Shown here: positions 1-5,287 of the stretch, in pieces
Position numbering within the stretch: the stretch's first letter is position 1
Layout of the letters: every line of letters starts with the position of its first letter
Source of the DNA: Selenomonadaceae bacterium
GTDB taxonomy: Bacteria > Bacillota > Negativicutes > Selenomonadales > Selenomonadaceae
DNA length: 5,884 nt
Direction: 5' to 3'
Assembly: GCA_017529085.1 (NCBI GenBank)
Contig: JAFXOC010000534.1
Coordinates: 1 to 5,884 of the forward strand
Position numbers and translations under genes: made by a program
The notes under the pieces: model-generated
What the model was told of the DNA's origin: nothing
Seen by the model: the letters and a program-made list of their open reading frames with translations, nothing else
Database searches by the model: none

Positions 1-33
1 ATCAATGCGATGGAACTTCTAAAAACCGCTTGA
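1..33 (+). CDS. possible 3' end of an upstream gene (fragment)
   Basis: The first reading frame is open from base 1 and gives INAMELLKTA before a TGA at 31-33. Ten residues are too few to identify a family, and an open frame this short is expected by chance. In many Firmicutes sepF follows ylmE/yggS in a division-associated cluster, but this tail does not resemble the usual YggS C-terminus. The left end of the repeat described at 12-98 overlaps these codons, so the stop codon may lie within that element. Confidence 0.2.
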   Translation: MNAMELLKTA

Positions 34-98
34 TTTCTCTGATTATTCCCTACCAATAAGGGGTTGGGAACCGTAAAAATAAGTTTTTAGAAGTTGCC
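12..98. repeat. structured repeat, copy A, closed by a perfect 13-bp inverted repeat
   Basis: The arms aacttctaaaaac (14-26) and gtttttagaagtt (83-95) are exact reverse complements. Between them a smaller hairpin can form: ttccc (46-50) pairs with gggaa (66-70), continued by acc (52-54) with ggt (62-64). The segment 21-63 aligns without gaps to 4058-4100 with 31 of 43 identical bases, and both copies continue to an identical taaaaataag (74-83 here). This is therefore a dispersed element rather than a chance fold. It ends about 80 bases before sepF. It could be a small miniature transposable element or a cis-acting RNA; the sequence does not decide. No T-box, known riboswitch or attC signature was recognised. 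Confidence 0.55.
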
Positions 99-164
99 CA
101 CAAAGCGTTCTGTTAAACGGCGAGTCTTTTAAAAAGGTTGCCGATATCTCCCCCGGGGCGGACG

Positions 165-170
165 AAAGGA
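165..170 (+). promoter_or_regulatory. ribosome binding site of sepF
   Basis: AAAGGA lies 8 bases before the ATG at 179. It supports that ATG over the in-frame ATG at 185, for which the spacing would be 14 bases. Confidence 0.7.
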
Positions 171-178
171 AGATTTTT

Positions 179-727
179 ATGGGTATGTTTGAAAAGCTGA
201 AGGATTGGCTCATGCCTCCCGAAATAGAGGAGGAATACGAGGAGGAAGAGGAAGAAAAGGCAGCGCAAAAACCGGCTAAAAAAGTCGAAGCAAAAACCGC
301 TCGTATTCGCGAAGAAGCGGTAGAGGCCGTCGCGGTAAACGCTTCTCCTTCAAATTCCGTTGCCTCGCGCAGCCGTTTTACAACTACCTCCGTCAGAGAT
401 TTTAATGTGGAGCAAAGCGCAAGCGCCGGTAATTTGAGTAATTTTACATATAAAAACAAAAAAACGAACGCTCCTTCTCTGAACGTGGAGGTTTACGCCC
501 CTAAAAACTTCGATCAGGTGCGTTCCATAGGAGATCAGTTAAAACGTAAAAACGCGGTTGTGGTAAATTACGAAATGCTTGGGATACCCGATCAAAGACG
601 AATTTGCGATTTTTTAAACGGACTTATATATGTGCTTGACGGCGATGTGAAACGTATCTCCAACAACATTGTTCTATATGTGCCCGAAGGCGTTACTGTC
701 TCCGAGGCTATGACAATTGCGGGGTAA
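179..727 (+). CDS. sepF: cell division protein SepF
   Basis: SepF is a cytoplasmic FtsZ partner that anchors the Z-ring to the membrane and guides septum formation, overlapping with FtsA. Three parts of this 182-residue protein match the family. Residues 1-12 (MGMFEKLKDWLM) form the amphipathic membrane-binding helix. Residues 15-100 are a variable linker that starts with an acidic run of Glu. Residues about 101-175 are the SepF core, with VYAPKNFDQV, a NYEMLGIPDQRRICDFLNG stretch and LDGDVKRISNNIVLYVPE. The conserved Gly in DFLNG (residue 148) sits where the family has the glycine needed for self-assembly. Length is normal; the linker is rather long. A terminator follows directly, so the gene is not cotranscribed with the ylmG/ylmH/divIVA genes often found downstream. 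Upstream, no clear promoter is visible; transcription may come from beyond the window or from around the repeat at 12-98. Confidence 0.95.
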   Translation: MGMFEKLKDWLMPPEIEEEYEEEEEEKAAQKPAKKVEAKTARIREEAVEAVAVNASPSNSVASRSRFTTTSVRDFNVEQSASAGNLSNFTYKNKKTNAPSLNVEVYAPKNFDQVRSIGDQLKRKNAVVVNYEMLGIPDQRRICDFLNGLIYVLDGDVKRISNNIVLYVPEGVTVSEAMTIAG

Positions 728-760
728 CAAAGACGATAGAACGAAAGCTTCGGGAAAATC

Positions 761-800
761 AAAAAGGCTGTGAGAAAAGATTTTTCTTCAGCCTTTTTTC
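761..800 (+). terminator. intrinsic terminator of sepF
   Basis: aaaaaggctg (761-770) pairs exactly with cagccttttt (789-798). An inner stem agaaaa/ttttct can stack on it, and a run of six T ends at 799. The hairpin begins 33 bases after the sepF stop and precedes pepD, so the two genes are probably separate units unless there is readthrough. Confidence 0.85.
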
Positions 801-823
801 TATATATTTGTGGCGATAACGAA

Positions 824-829
824 AGGAGA
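824..829 (+). promoter_or_regulatory. ribosome binding site of pepD
   Basis: A GAAAGGAG stretch lies about 8 bases before the ATG at 838, which fixes that start. Only 38 bases separate the sepF terminator from the start codon, and I could not find a convincing -35/-10 pair there. Confidence 0.65.
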
Positions 830-837
830 ATATTTAA

Positions 838-2271
838 ATGACGGATAAAGAAATTTTAGAAGGCGTGCTTGACGAGTTTAAAAAATTAGCCGCAATTCCT
901 CGCCCTTCCGGTCATATCGAAAAAATCAGTCAGTTCTTGAAGGATTATTTTAGCGAAATGGGGTTTAAAGTTTTTATAGACGATGTTCAAAACGTTATCG
1001 TGGATGCGCCGCCTGCGGCGGGATTTGAAAATGCGCCGCTCATCGTTTTGCAATCCCACATGGATATGGTTGCCGTAGCGGCTGACGGCGTTCCCTTTAA
1101 TCCCACAAAAGACCCCATTCGTCTTATGCGAGACGAAAAATATTTAAAGGCGGCGGGAACAAGCTTAGGCGCGGACGATGGCATGGGCGTCGCGACTATT
1201 ATGTTTTTGGCTAAAAACATGAAAGCTCGCGGCGCGCTCAGATTTATATTTACCGTAGACGAAGAAATCGGCATGACGGGCGCTTCTTTCTTGGATGAAA
1301 AATATTTAAAAGGCGCAAAATATTTAATAAATTGTGATTCCGAAGTTTTTGACGAATTAACCGTAGGTTGCGCCGGCAACGTCACTATGGATTTTGAAAA
1401 AGAGATAAACCGCGTTCCCGTTACGAAGAAAAATGTTGTGGAGATAAATTTAACGGGACTCTTGGGCGGGCACTCCGGCGAGCGTATAGGCGACAACAGA
1501 GGCAATGCGATAACCGCCCTTGCAAAAGCCTGTAGAGAAATTGACGCTCAAAGTGAAATTGAGCTTATAGAAATTAACGGCGGAAATGCGAGAAACGCCA
1601 TACCATCTTTTGCAACGTGCGTTATAGCCACGGATATGGAACTAGATACGCTTAACATCACATTGATGAACGAAGGCAGAAGTCTATATTCAATGTACGA
1701 TGAGGAAGGCGCGACGTTTAGCGTAAAAGAAGTTGCGACAGGGAAAAAAGCGATTGCAAGAGGCGACGCAATGCGGATTTTGCAGTTTATAAATCTTGTC
1801 CACAGCGGAACTTATGCGGTACACCAAAATGGCGAAGTAGAGACATCGGCAAATTTGGGAATTATAAGAACAGAAGAAACTAAAATAAAAATTTCCGTTT
1901 TGCCTCGTTCTTCAAGGGATAAGAAACTAGATCTATTTATATCACAGGGAAAAGATTTAGCCGAGCTTACCGGCTTTAAAGCCGCATTTTCCGATAAAAC
2001 GCCCAGTTGGTCATACAGTGAAAGCGTTCCCTTAGCTGAAAAGATGAAGGAGATTTTTGAGCATATAACAGGTAAAAAAATGCGTATCAAAGAGACTCAC
2101 GCCGGTCTTGAATGTGGATATTTTAAGAAGAAAAATCCCCATTTGGAAATAGTTTCCGTAGGCACCACCAACGAAGAAATTCACAGTCCCCGCGAAAGGC
2201 TGGTGTTGGCGACTGTTGCTCCAATAGTTCGCATGATTGAGGAAACAATTTTGGAAATTTCTAAAAATTAG
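838..2271 (+). CDS. pepD: aminoacyl-histidine dipeptidase (M20 family, PepD/carnosinase-like)
   Basis: This is a cytoplasmic metal-dependent dipeptidase of peptidase family M20C. Such enzymes cleave Xaa-His and other unblocked dipeptides late in peptide breakdown. Its 477 residues match the family length (E. coli PepD is 485). All expected metal and catalytic motifs are visible: LQSHMDMV (His74, catalytic Asp76), LGADDGMG (metal-bridging Asp113), FTVDEEIG (general base Glu142 and metal ligand Glu143), INCDSE (Asp167), and near the C-terminus EIHSPRERL (His449). LLGGHSGERIG (His212) and THAGLECGYF are also family hallmarks; the lid/dimerisation domain lies between them. The enzyme is therefore probably active. 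Exact substrate range cannot be read from sequence; cysteinylglycine and carnosine hydrolysis are both known in relatives. The gene stands alone between two hairpins and converges on the DUF4127 gene. Confidence 0.95.
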   Translation: MTDKEILEGVLDEFKKLAAIPRPSGHIEKISQFLKDYFSEMGFKVFIDDVQNVIVDAPPAAGFENAPLIVLQSHMDMVAVAADGVPFNPTKDPIRLMRDEKYLKAAGTSLGADDGMGVATIMFLAKNMKARGALRFIFTVDEEIGMTGASFLDEKYLKGAKYLINCDSEVFDELTVGCAGNVTMDFEKEINRVPVTKKNVVEINLTGLLGGHSGERIGDNRGNAITALAKACREIDAQSEIELIEINGGNARNAIPSFATCVIATDMELDTLNITLMNEGRSLYSMYDEEGATFSVKEVATGKKAIARGDAMRILQFINLVHSGTYAVHQNGEVETSANLGIIRTEETKIKISVLPRSSRDKKLDLFISQGKDLAELTGFKAAFSDKTPSWSYSESVPLAEKMKEIFEHITGKKMRIKETHAGLECGYFKKKNPHLEIVSVGTTNEEIHSPRERLVLATVAPIVRMIEETILEISKN

Positions 2272-2275
2272 TCTG

Positions 2276-2310
2276 TAATTAACCCCGCCCATTCGTGGCG
2301 GGGTTAATTA
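2276..2310. terminator. bidirectional hairpin between pepD and the DUF4127 gene
   Basis: taattaaccccgcc (2276-2289) pairs perfectly with ggcggggttaatta (2297-2310) around a 7-base loop. It begins 4 bases after the pepD stop and ends 4 bases before the stop of the convergent gene, so it can end both transcripts. The long T-run of a classical terminator is weak on both sides; the AT-rich stem base (ttaatta) partly serves instead. Confidence 0.8.
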
Positions 2311-2314
2311 ATAT

Positions 2315-3973
2315 TTATTCCAAAAGAAGCGTATGAGTGGATTTTAAGCGAATTTCAAAGGTTCTCGGCCATGGAAAATCCATTTGCGCCTGTATATCTT
2401 TTACCCGTAAAAATTTTTCTTCGCCGTTCTTGAATCTTATTGACAGCGGCGCTTTAAACGAAGCCGTATTTTTGTAATGGTTTATTCTTTTTTCCATGGC
2501 GGATTTTAGCGCCTCGTCAGCGTAGCGGGCGTTCTTTTGCAGATCCATATCCGCCGTGTTCTTGTACCCTTCTTTTATCAGGGAAATGTTTATCAGGTCG
2601 ATTACGTCTTTTAAATAATAAGCGTCCTCCAATATGCGGTTGTCTAATAACGCCAGGCGATTTTTTTCTATACGCAAAATATTTTCGTCGTCTTTCGCCA
2701 GTTTTTTTGATGCGATATAGACCGTTCCCGTAGCCAACGCAGTGCCTATAGAATTGCTTGCGGTATTCCAACCTGCGTACGCCAAAAGATTGTGAATGGG
2801 GAAATTCTCTTTTATGAGGATTGGCAACAATAATTCCATAAAGCGATAGTGCTGACTTAAATCCACAAGAGCGACTTCGTTGTTTTTTGAAAGAACGACT
2901 ATATCTTCAACGCTTCTCTGCCTTACGCTCATGGTATCTTTGGAAACTGCGCTGATATACAGCACAAAATCTGCGTCTTCAGGGGTATCGGCTACGTTGC
3001 CGTTTAACATTTCAATCTTTTCCACAGCAACTTCGGAGAGGGACACAGCCATAAATGGCATGACCCTCTCCTTTGTCGTTTCGTCGTTATAAGCTAAATA
3101 TACCTTCGGCTTTATCCCAACTTCTCTGTTTTTTATCTCCGCCAAAAGGGTGAGGGCAATTTCGTCCGCGCCGTGAGTTATAAAAACCTTATCTTCCGTA
3201 ATTTCGTTTTCCTTTAAAAATATGCGAATATTTTCCTTTTCAAGGTTGGGTATGCTATATGGTTCGCCATCGTCTTGCCCCAATATCAGCCGCGTCAAAA
3301 CGCCTTCTTTCGCCAAAATCGACAATTTTTTCGCTAGCAATGAACTGGATTCCTGCTTGTCCCAATAATGTTTCATATTTTCTTCCGAGATATGTTCTTC
3401 CAAATATTGAATTCTTTCCTCATCGGCAAATTCTCCCGCATATTTTTTCCCTATCAGACGGGAATATTCCGTTAGCATTTTTCTTTCCTTATGGTCCTCC
3501 ACAGAATTTTGCGGAGCCATGCGAGGCAGGATATAAAAAGCATATAAGGGAAGTCTCGGATTTTTTTCGCGAAGTTCGCGATGTTTTGCTATAAACTTAT
3601 CCATTTCCTCCTCGCTTAAAATTTTTTCACGCCCCGCAAGGAGTCCGCCATAAAAGAGTTGATCCACGGAGATGATTGCGCCCGTCGCCTTCGGCGCATT
3701 TTCAAAGAGCCACTCTGTCATAAGCTCCGTATCGCCCGCAAGGGTATAATAATCCTGCGCTTTTCCGGGCGGCACCAGTATTTCATAGTCCGCCATTTTT
3801 GACAAATTCACCACAAAATCCTTGCAGGGAGGTCTGCCGTCTAACGGCACAAGCAGTATTTTTTTCCCCGAAACATCGGCTATATCAAGCTCTTTGCCGC
3901 CTTTTACGTATGTAAACAAAAACGCCGCCAACGTTAAAACAATCAATATCAAAACAATATACTTGCGTTGCAA
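2315..3973 (-). CDS. DUF4127 family protein with N-terminal membrane anchor
   Basis: The protein has 552 residues and its biochemical function is unknown. Residues 1-4 are basic (MQRK), followed by a hydrophobic segment at about 5-23 with no lipobox cysteine, so it is either membrane-anchored or secreted, with the bulk outside the cytoplasm. The family signature is strong: ILLVPLDGRPPCKDF (39-53), then an AGDTELMTEWLF segment, GAIISVDQLFYGGLLAGRE, YILPRMAPQ, GQDDGEPYSIPNLE, ITHGADEIALTLLAE, YNDETTKERV, LVDLSQHY and YAGWNTASNSIGTALATG. These conserved Asp, Arg, His and Asn clusters look like an enzyme active site, but that is inference. The start is TTG (3971-3973). No ATG or GTG is available between the in-frame TGA at 3989-3991 and this codon, and starting later would cut off the signal segment. 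The gene is monocistronic, with its own promoter at 4017-4045. Confidence 0.88.
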   Translation of the reverse strand: MQRKYIVLILIVLTLAAFLFTYVKGGKELDIADVSGKKILLVPLDGRPPCKDFVVNLSKMADYEILVPPGKAQDYYTLAGDTELMTEWLFENAPKATGAIISVDQLFYGGLLAGREKILSEEEMDKFIAKHRELREKNPRLPLYAFYILPRMAPQNSVEDHKERKMLTEYSRLIGKKYAGEFADEERIQYLEEHISEENMKHYWDKQESSSLLAKKLSILAKEGVLTRLILGQDDGEPYSIPNLEKENIRIFLKENEITEDKVFITHGADEIALTLLAEIKNREVGIKPKVYLAYNDETTKERVMPFMAVSLSEVAVEKIEMLNGNVADTPEDADFVLYISAVSKDTMSVRQRSVEDIVVLSKNNEVALVDLSQHYRFMELLLPILIKENFPIHNLLAYAGWNTASNSIGTALATGTVYIASKKLAKDDENILRIEKNRLALLDNRILEDAYYLKDVIDLINISLIKEGYKNTADMDLQKNARYADEALKSAMEKRINHYKNTASFKAPLSIRFKNGEEKFLRVKDIQAQMDFPWPRTFEIRLKSTHTLLLE

Positions 3974-3984
3974 ATTCGAACAAT

Positions 3985-3990
3985 CCCCTC
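3985..3990 (-). promoter_or_regulatory. ribosome binding site preceding the TTG start
   Basis: On the minus strand GAGGGG lies 11 bases before the TTG at 3973. The spacing is longer than usual. Together with the TTG codon it suggests modest translation of the DUF4127 gene. Confidence 0.5.
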
Positions 3991-4016
3991 ACCATATATT
4001 TTATTCGCCTTTGTGT

Positions 4017-4045
4017 ATTATACTGTAAATATTTGAATTTGACTA
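4017..4045 (-). promoter_or_regulatory. sigma-70 type promoter of the DUF4127 gene
   Basis: Read on the minus strand, a perfect -10 TATAAT (4017-4022) is preceded after 17 bases by TAGTCA (4040-4045), which matches TTGACA at 4 of 6 positions. The predicted transcript start near 4010 gives a leader of about 37 bases. Confidence 0.65.
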
Positions 4046-4048
4046 CAG

Positions 4049-4140
4049 AAAACCTTTAAAAACTATTTGACTTCTTTTATGACGCCCCGCCACTAAGGGG
4101 AGAGTCATAAAAATAAGCGTAGATACGTCGCTTATTTTTC
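4049..4140. repeat. structured repeat, copy B, ending in a perfect 11-bp hairpin
   Basis: Bases 4058-4100 align without gaps to 21-63 (31 of 43 identical, many differences being C/T). After a 3-base length difference, taaaaataag (4108-4117) is shared exactly. In this copy a hairpin with an internal loop can form from tgac (4080-4083) and cccc (4085-4088) with gggg (4097-4100) and gtca (4104-4107). Its right part forms aaaaataagcg (4109-4119) pairing with cgcttattttt (4129-4139). That second hairpin resembles a bidirectional terminator and lies between two divergent promoters. The 13-bp closing repeat of copy A is not preserved here. Confidence 0.55.
4109..4139. terminator. terminator-like hairpin within repeat copy B
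   Basis: The 11-bp stem is exact, the loop is 9 bases, and the outer arms are A5 and T5, so a U-run results on either strand. No gene ends nearby, since both flanking genes diverge from this region. It could therefore insulate the two promoters or simply be part of the repeat. Confidence 0.45.
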
Positions 4141-4169
4141 TTGTATTTTTCTTCATGAAATAGTATAGT
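4141..4169 (+). promoter_or_regulatory. probable promoter of the toxin-antitoxin operon
   Basis: TTGTAT (4141-4146) and TATAGT (4164-4169) are 17 bases apart. The -10 matches 5 of 6 and the -35 only 3 of 6, so this is a moderate prediction. An 8-bp palindrome ttcatgaa (4152-4159) lies in the spacer, a good place for a repressor. Confidence 0.5.
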
Positions 4170-4197
4170 TAAAAGAAAATGAAAGGAAGATTTCATT
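4152..4197 (+). promoter_or_regulatory. possible autoregulatory operator and RBS-enclosing inverted repeat
   Basis: Two inverted repeats share the half-site TTCAT/ATGAA: ttcatgaa (4152-4159) in the promoter spacer, and aatgaaa (4178-4184) with tttcatt (4191-4197). The second pair encloses the Shine-Dalgarno of the antitoxin (AAAGGA, 4182-4187) and ends at its ATG. RelB/DinJ antitoxins are ribbon-helix-helix proteins that repress their own operons through palindromes, so this is a natural candidate operator. In mRNA the second repeat could also pair. AT-rich sequence makes chance repeats fairly likely. Confidence 0.35.
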
Positions 4198-4461
4198 ATG
4201 GGACAAACTGTTAATGTACACTTCAAATTGGACTCAGATGTAAAGCGAAACATGGAACGCGCGTGTTACGATATGGGGCTGTCAATGAGCGCAGCGTTTA
4301 CAATTTTTGCAAAGAAAGTTAGCCGCGAACGCAGGATTCCTTTTGAAGTTTCAGCTGACCCTTTTTACTCCGAAAGCAATATGCAATATATCGAAAACAT
4401 AATGCGCGATGTCAAAAACGGAAAAGCGCACTTTGCAGAACACGAGCTTATTGAGGTATAG
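4198..4461 (+). CDS. RelB/DinJ family antitoxin
   Basis: This 87-residue protein should neutralise the toxin encoded 2 bases downstream and repress the operon. Residues 3-11 (QTVNVHFKL) form the DNA-binding beta strand of a ribbon-helix-helix fold. The following DSDVKRNMERACYDMGLSMS, AAFTIFAKKV and RRIPFEV segments are the RelB/DinJ hallmark, with the typical LGLS-like turn and IPF motif. The C-terminal part (FYSESNMQYIENIMRDVKNG to EHELIEV) is the usual helix-plus-tail that wraps the toxin. The Shine-Dalgarno AAAGGA at 4182-4187 is 10 bases before the ATG. What is unusual is the partner: YoeB toxins classically pair with YefM/Phd-type antitoxins. A specific symbol is not given because relB, dinJ and other names are used for this family interchangeably. 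Confidence 0.88.
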   Translation: MGQTVNVHFKLDSDVKRNMERACYDMGLSMSAAFTIFAKKVSRERRIPFEVSADPFYSESNMQYIENIMRDVKNGKAHFAEHELIEV

Positions 4462-4463
4462 CG

Positions 4464-4745
4464 ATGAAACTACTGTGGGAGGACAGAGCCTGGGATGATT
4501 ACTTATATTGGCAAACACAGGATAAAAAAACACTAAAACGCATTAATTCGCTTATAAAAGATATAAAACGCAATCCTTTCGAAGGCATCGGCAAGCCGGA
4601 GCCGTTGAAGTACAGCTTTAACGGGTTGTGGAGCCGTCGTATTGATGATGACAATCGCATTGTGTATTACGTAGAAAATGAAATTGCGCATATTGTTGCT
4701 TGTCGCAGTCATTATCAAAAAAATGACTATTATATTTTGCAATAG
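4464..4745 (+). CDS. yoeB: YoeB/Txe-type mRNA interferase toxin
   Basis: YoeB toxins bind the ribosomal A site and cut mRNA there, halting translation. This 93-residue protein follows the E. coli YoeB sequence (84 residues) almost without gaps: WDDYLYWQTQDKKTLKRIN, NPFEGIGKPEPLK, LWSRRIDDDNRIVYYV and ACRSHYQ. The catalytic residues keep the same numbers as in E. coli: Glu46, Arg65, His83 and Tyr84. It should therefore be active. It carries nine extra residues (QKNDYYILQ) after Tyr84, the last residue of E. coli YoeB. GAGG (4453-4456) inside the antitoxin's final codons, 7 bases before this ATG, together with the 2-base gap, implies translational coupling so that antitoxin is made first. A strong terminator follows. 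Confidence 0.93.
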   Translation: MKLLWEDRAWDDYLYWQTQDKKTLKRINSLIKDIKRNPFEGIGKPEPLKYSFNGLWSRRIDDDNRIVYYVENEIAHIVACRSHYQKNDYYILQ

Positions 4746-4756
4746 GTTAAAAAAAC

Positions 4757-4797
4757 AAAAACTTCCTCTCATTGTCTTTTAGGAGAGGAAGTTTTTT
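4757..4797. terminator. bidirectional terminator between the TA operon and the lipoprotein gene
   Basis: aaaaacttcctctc (4757-4770) pairs perfectly over 14 bp with gagaggaagttttt (4783-4796) around a 12-base loop. A T-run follows on the plus strand, and the A-rich stretch at 4749-4761 gives one on the minus strand. It starts 12 bases after the toxin stop and lies 40 bases beyond the stop of the convergent lipoprotein gene, so it can serve both. Confidence 0.9.
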
Positions 4798-4836
4798 CGT
4801 TAGTTTTAATCGCCGCAAGCAGCGTAAAATTTTTTG

Positions 4837-5220
4837 TCAATCCATACCGGTTAGGGCTTTTTTCAATATGGCAGCGCCTTCGTTTTCGGTCATGTTTATG
4901 CCGTCTAAGGATACCGCGCCAAGTTCAAAAGAGTCTTCGCCAATTATTATAAACTGTATCGTACAATTGGCGGGTTTGTTATACCATGTGCATTCGCCAT
5001 TAAATTCCACGATTTCCATACCGCTTTTGGATTTAAAATATTTCCATTCGGGATTGAGGAAGAAATCGTCAAAAGCCGCGCCTATCTTTATCGTCGGCGC
5101 CATATCCATAGTTCCCTTTTTCACCAACGTCACATATTTGTGATCCGCGCCGCAAGCCGTAAGCAAGCTTAAACACAAAAGCAAGAGAATTAAGATACGG
5201 AAATTTTTTAAATTGAACAT
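4837..5220 (-). CDS. small lipoprotein of unknown function
   Basis: A start at 5218-5220 gives 127 residues: MFNLKNFR, a hydrophobic segment, then the lipobox LLTAC, so signal peptidase II would cleave before this Cys and the protein would be lipid-anchored outside the cytoplasmic membrane. The mature part contains VTLVKKGTMDMAPTIKIG, then AFDDFFLNPEWKYFKS, a short VEF strand, and a CTWYNKPANC pair of cysteines nine residues apart that could form a disulfide. From memory this resembles a small domain found in many bacterial lipoproteins (VKxGT, then AFDxFF and PxW, then VEFxG), whose role is unknown to me. An in-frame ATG at 5236-5238 would add six residues, but it has no Shine-Dalgarno, and its first codons form the RBS of the later start. 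The gene is monocistronic; upstream is the palindromic repeat. Confidence 0.8.
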   Translation of the reverse strand: MFNLKNFRILILLLLCLSLLTACGADHKYVTLVKKGTMDMAPTIKIGAAFDDFFLNPEWKYFKSKSGMEIVEFNGECTWYNKPANCTIQFIIIGEDSFELGAVSLDGINMTENEGAAILKKALTGMD

Positions 5221-5225
5221 TGAAA

Positions 5226-5234
5226 CCACCCTTT
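5226..5234 (-). promoter_or_regulatory. ribosome binding site that sets the lipoprotein start
   Basis: On the minus strand AAAGGGTGG ends 5 bases before the ATG at 5220. The alternative ATG at 5238 immediately precedes and overlaps this motif, and only AT-rich sequence lies upstream of it, so the downstream ATG is preferred. Confidence 0.6.
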
Positions 5235-5287
5235 TCATAGATAAATACTATGTAAATATTCAGACTGTAGACTTATTATTATTTATT

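Noticed and set aside
60..74. T-box-like string aggggttgggaaccg upstream of sepF
   Set aside because: It only loosely resembles AGGGUGGNACCGCG, the related copy B lacks it, sepF is not an amino-acid gene, and no specifier stem or competing terminator was found.
12..98. Integron attC site, suggested by the inverted repeat and by a TA cassette after copy B
   Set aside because: The ends do not fit RYYYAAC and GTTRRRY, there is no integrase, and the flanking genes are not arranged as cassettes.
43..459. Minus-strand 138-residue open frame opposite sepF
   Set aside because: It is low-complexity, Ser-rich antisense of the SepF Glu-rich linker and runs across the upstream structured repeat; sepF is unambiguous here.
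987..1505. Minus-strand 172-residue open frame within pepD
   Set aside because: It lies opposite the conserved catalytic motifs of pepD and shows no recognisable family.
4533..4772. Minus-strand 79-residue open frame opposite the toxin
   Set aside because: It is antisense of yoeB, whose catalytic residues are all conserved, and runs through the terminator.
4772..5143. Plus-strand 123-residue open frame across the terminator and lipoprotein gene
   Set aside because: It begins in a terminator loop and is antisense to a protein with a clear signal peptide and lipobox.
5239..5280. Promoter for the lipoprotein gene on the minus strand
   Set aside because: TCTACA with TAGTAT or TATTTA can be paired only at 15 or 18 bases spacing; none is convincing enough to annotate.
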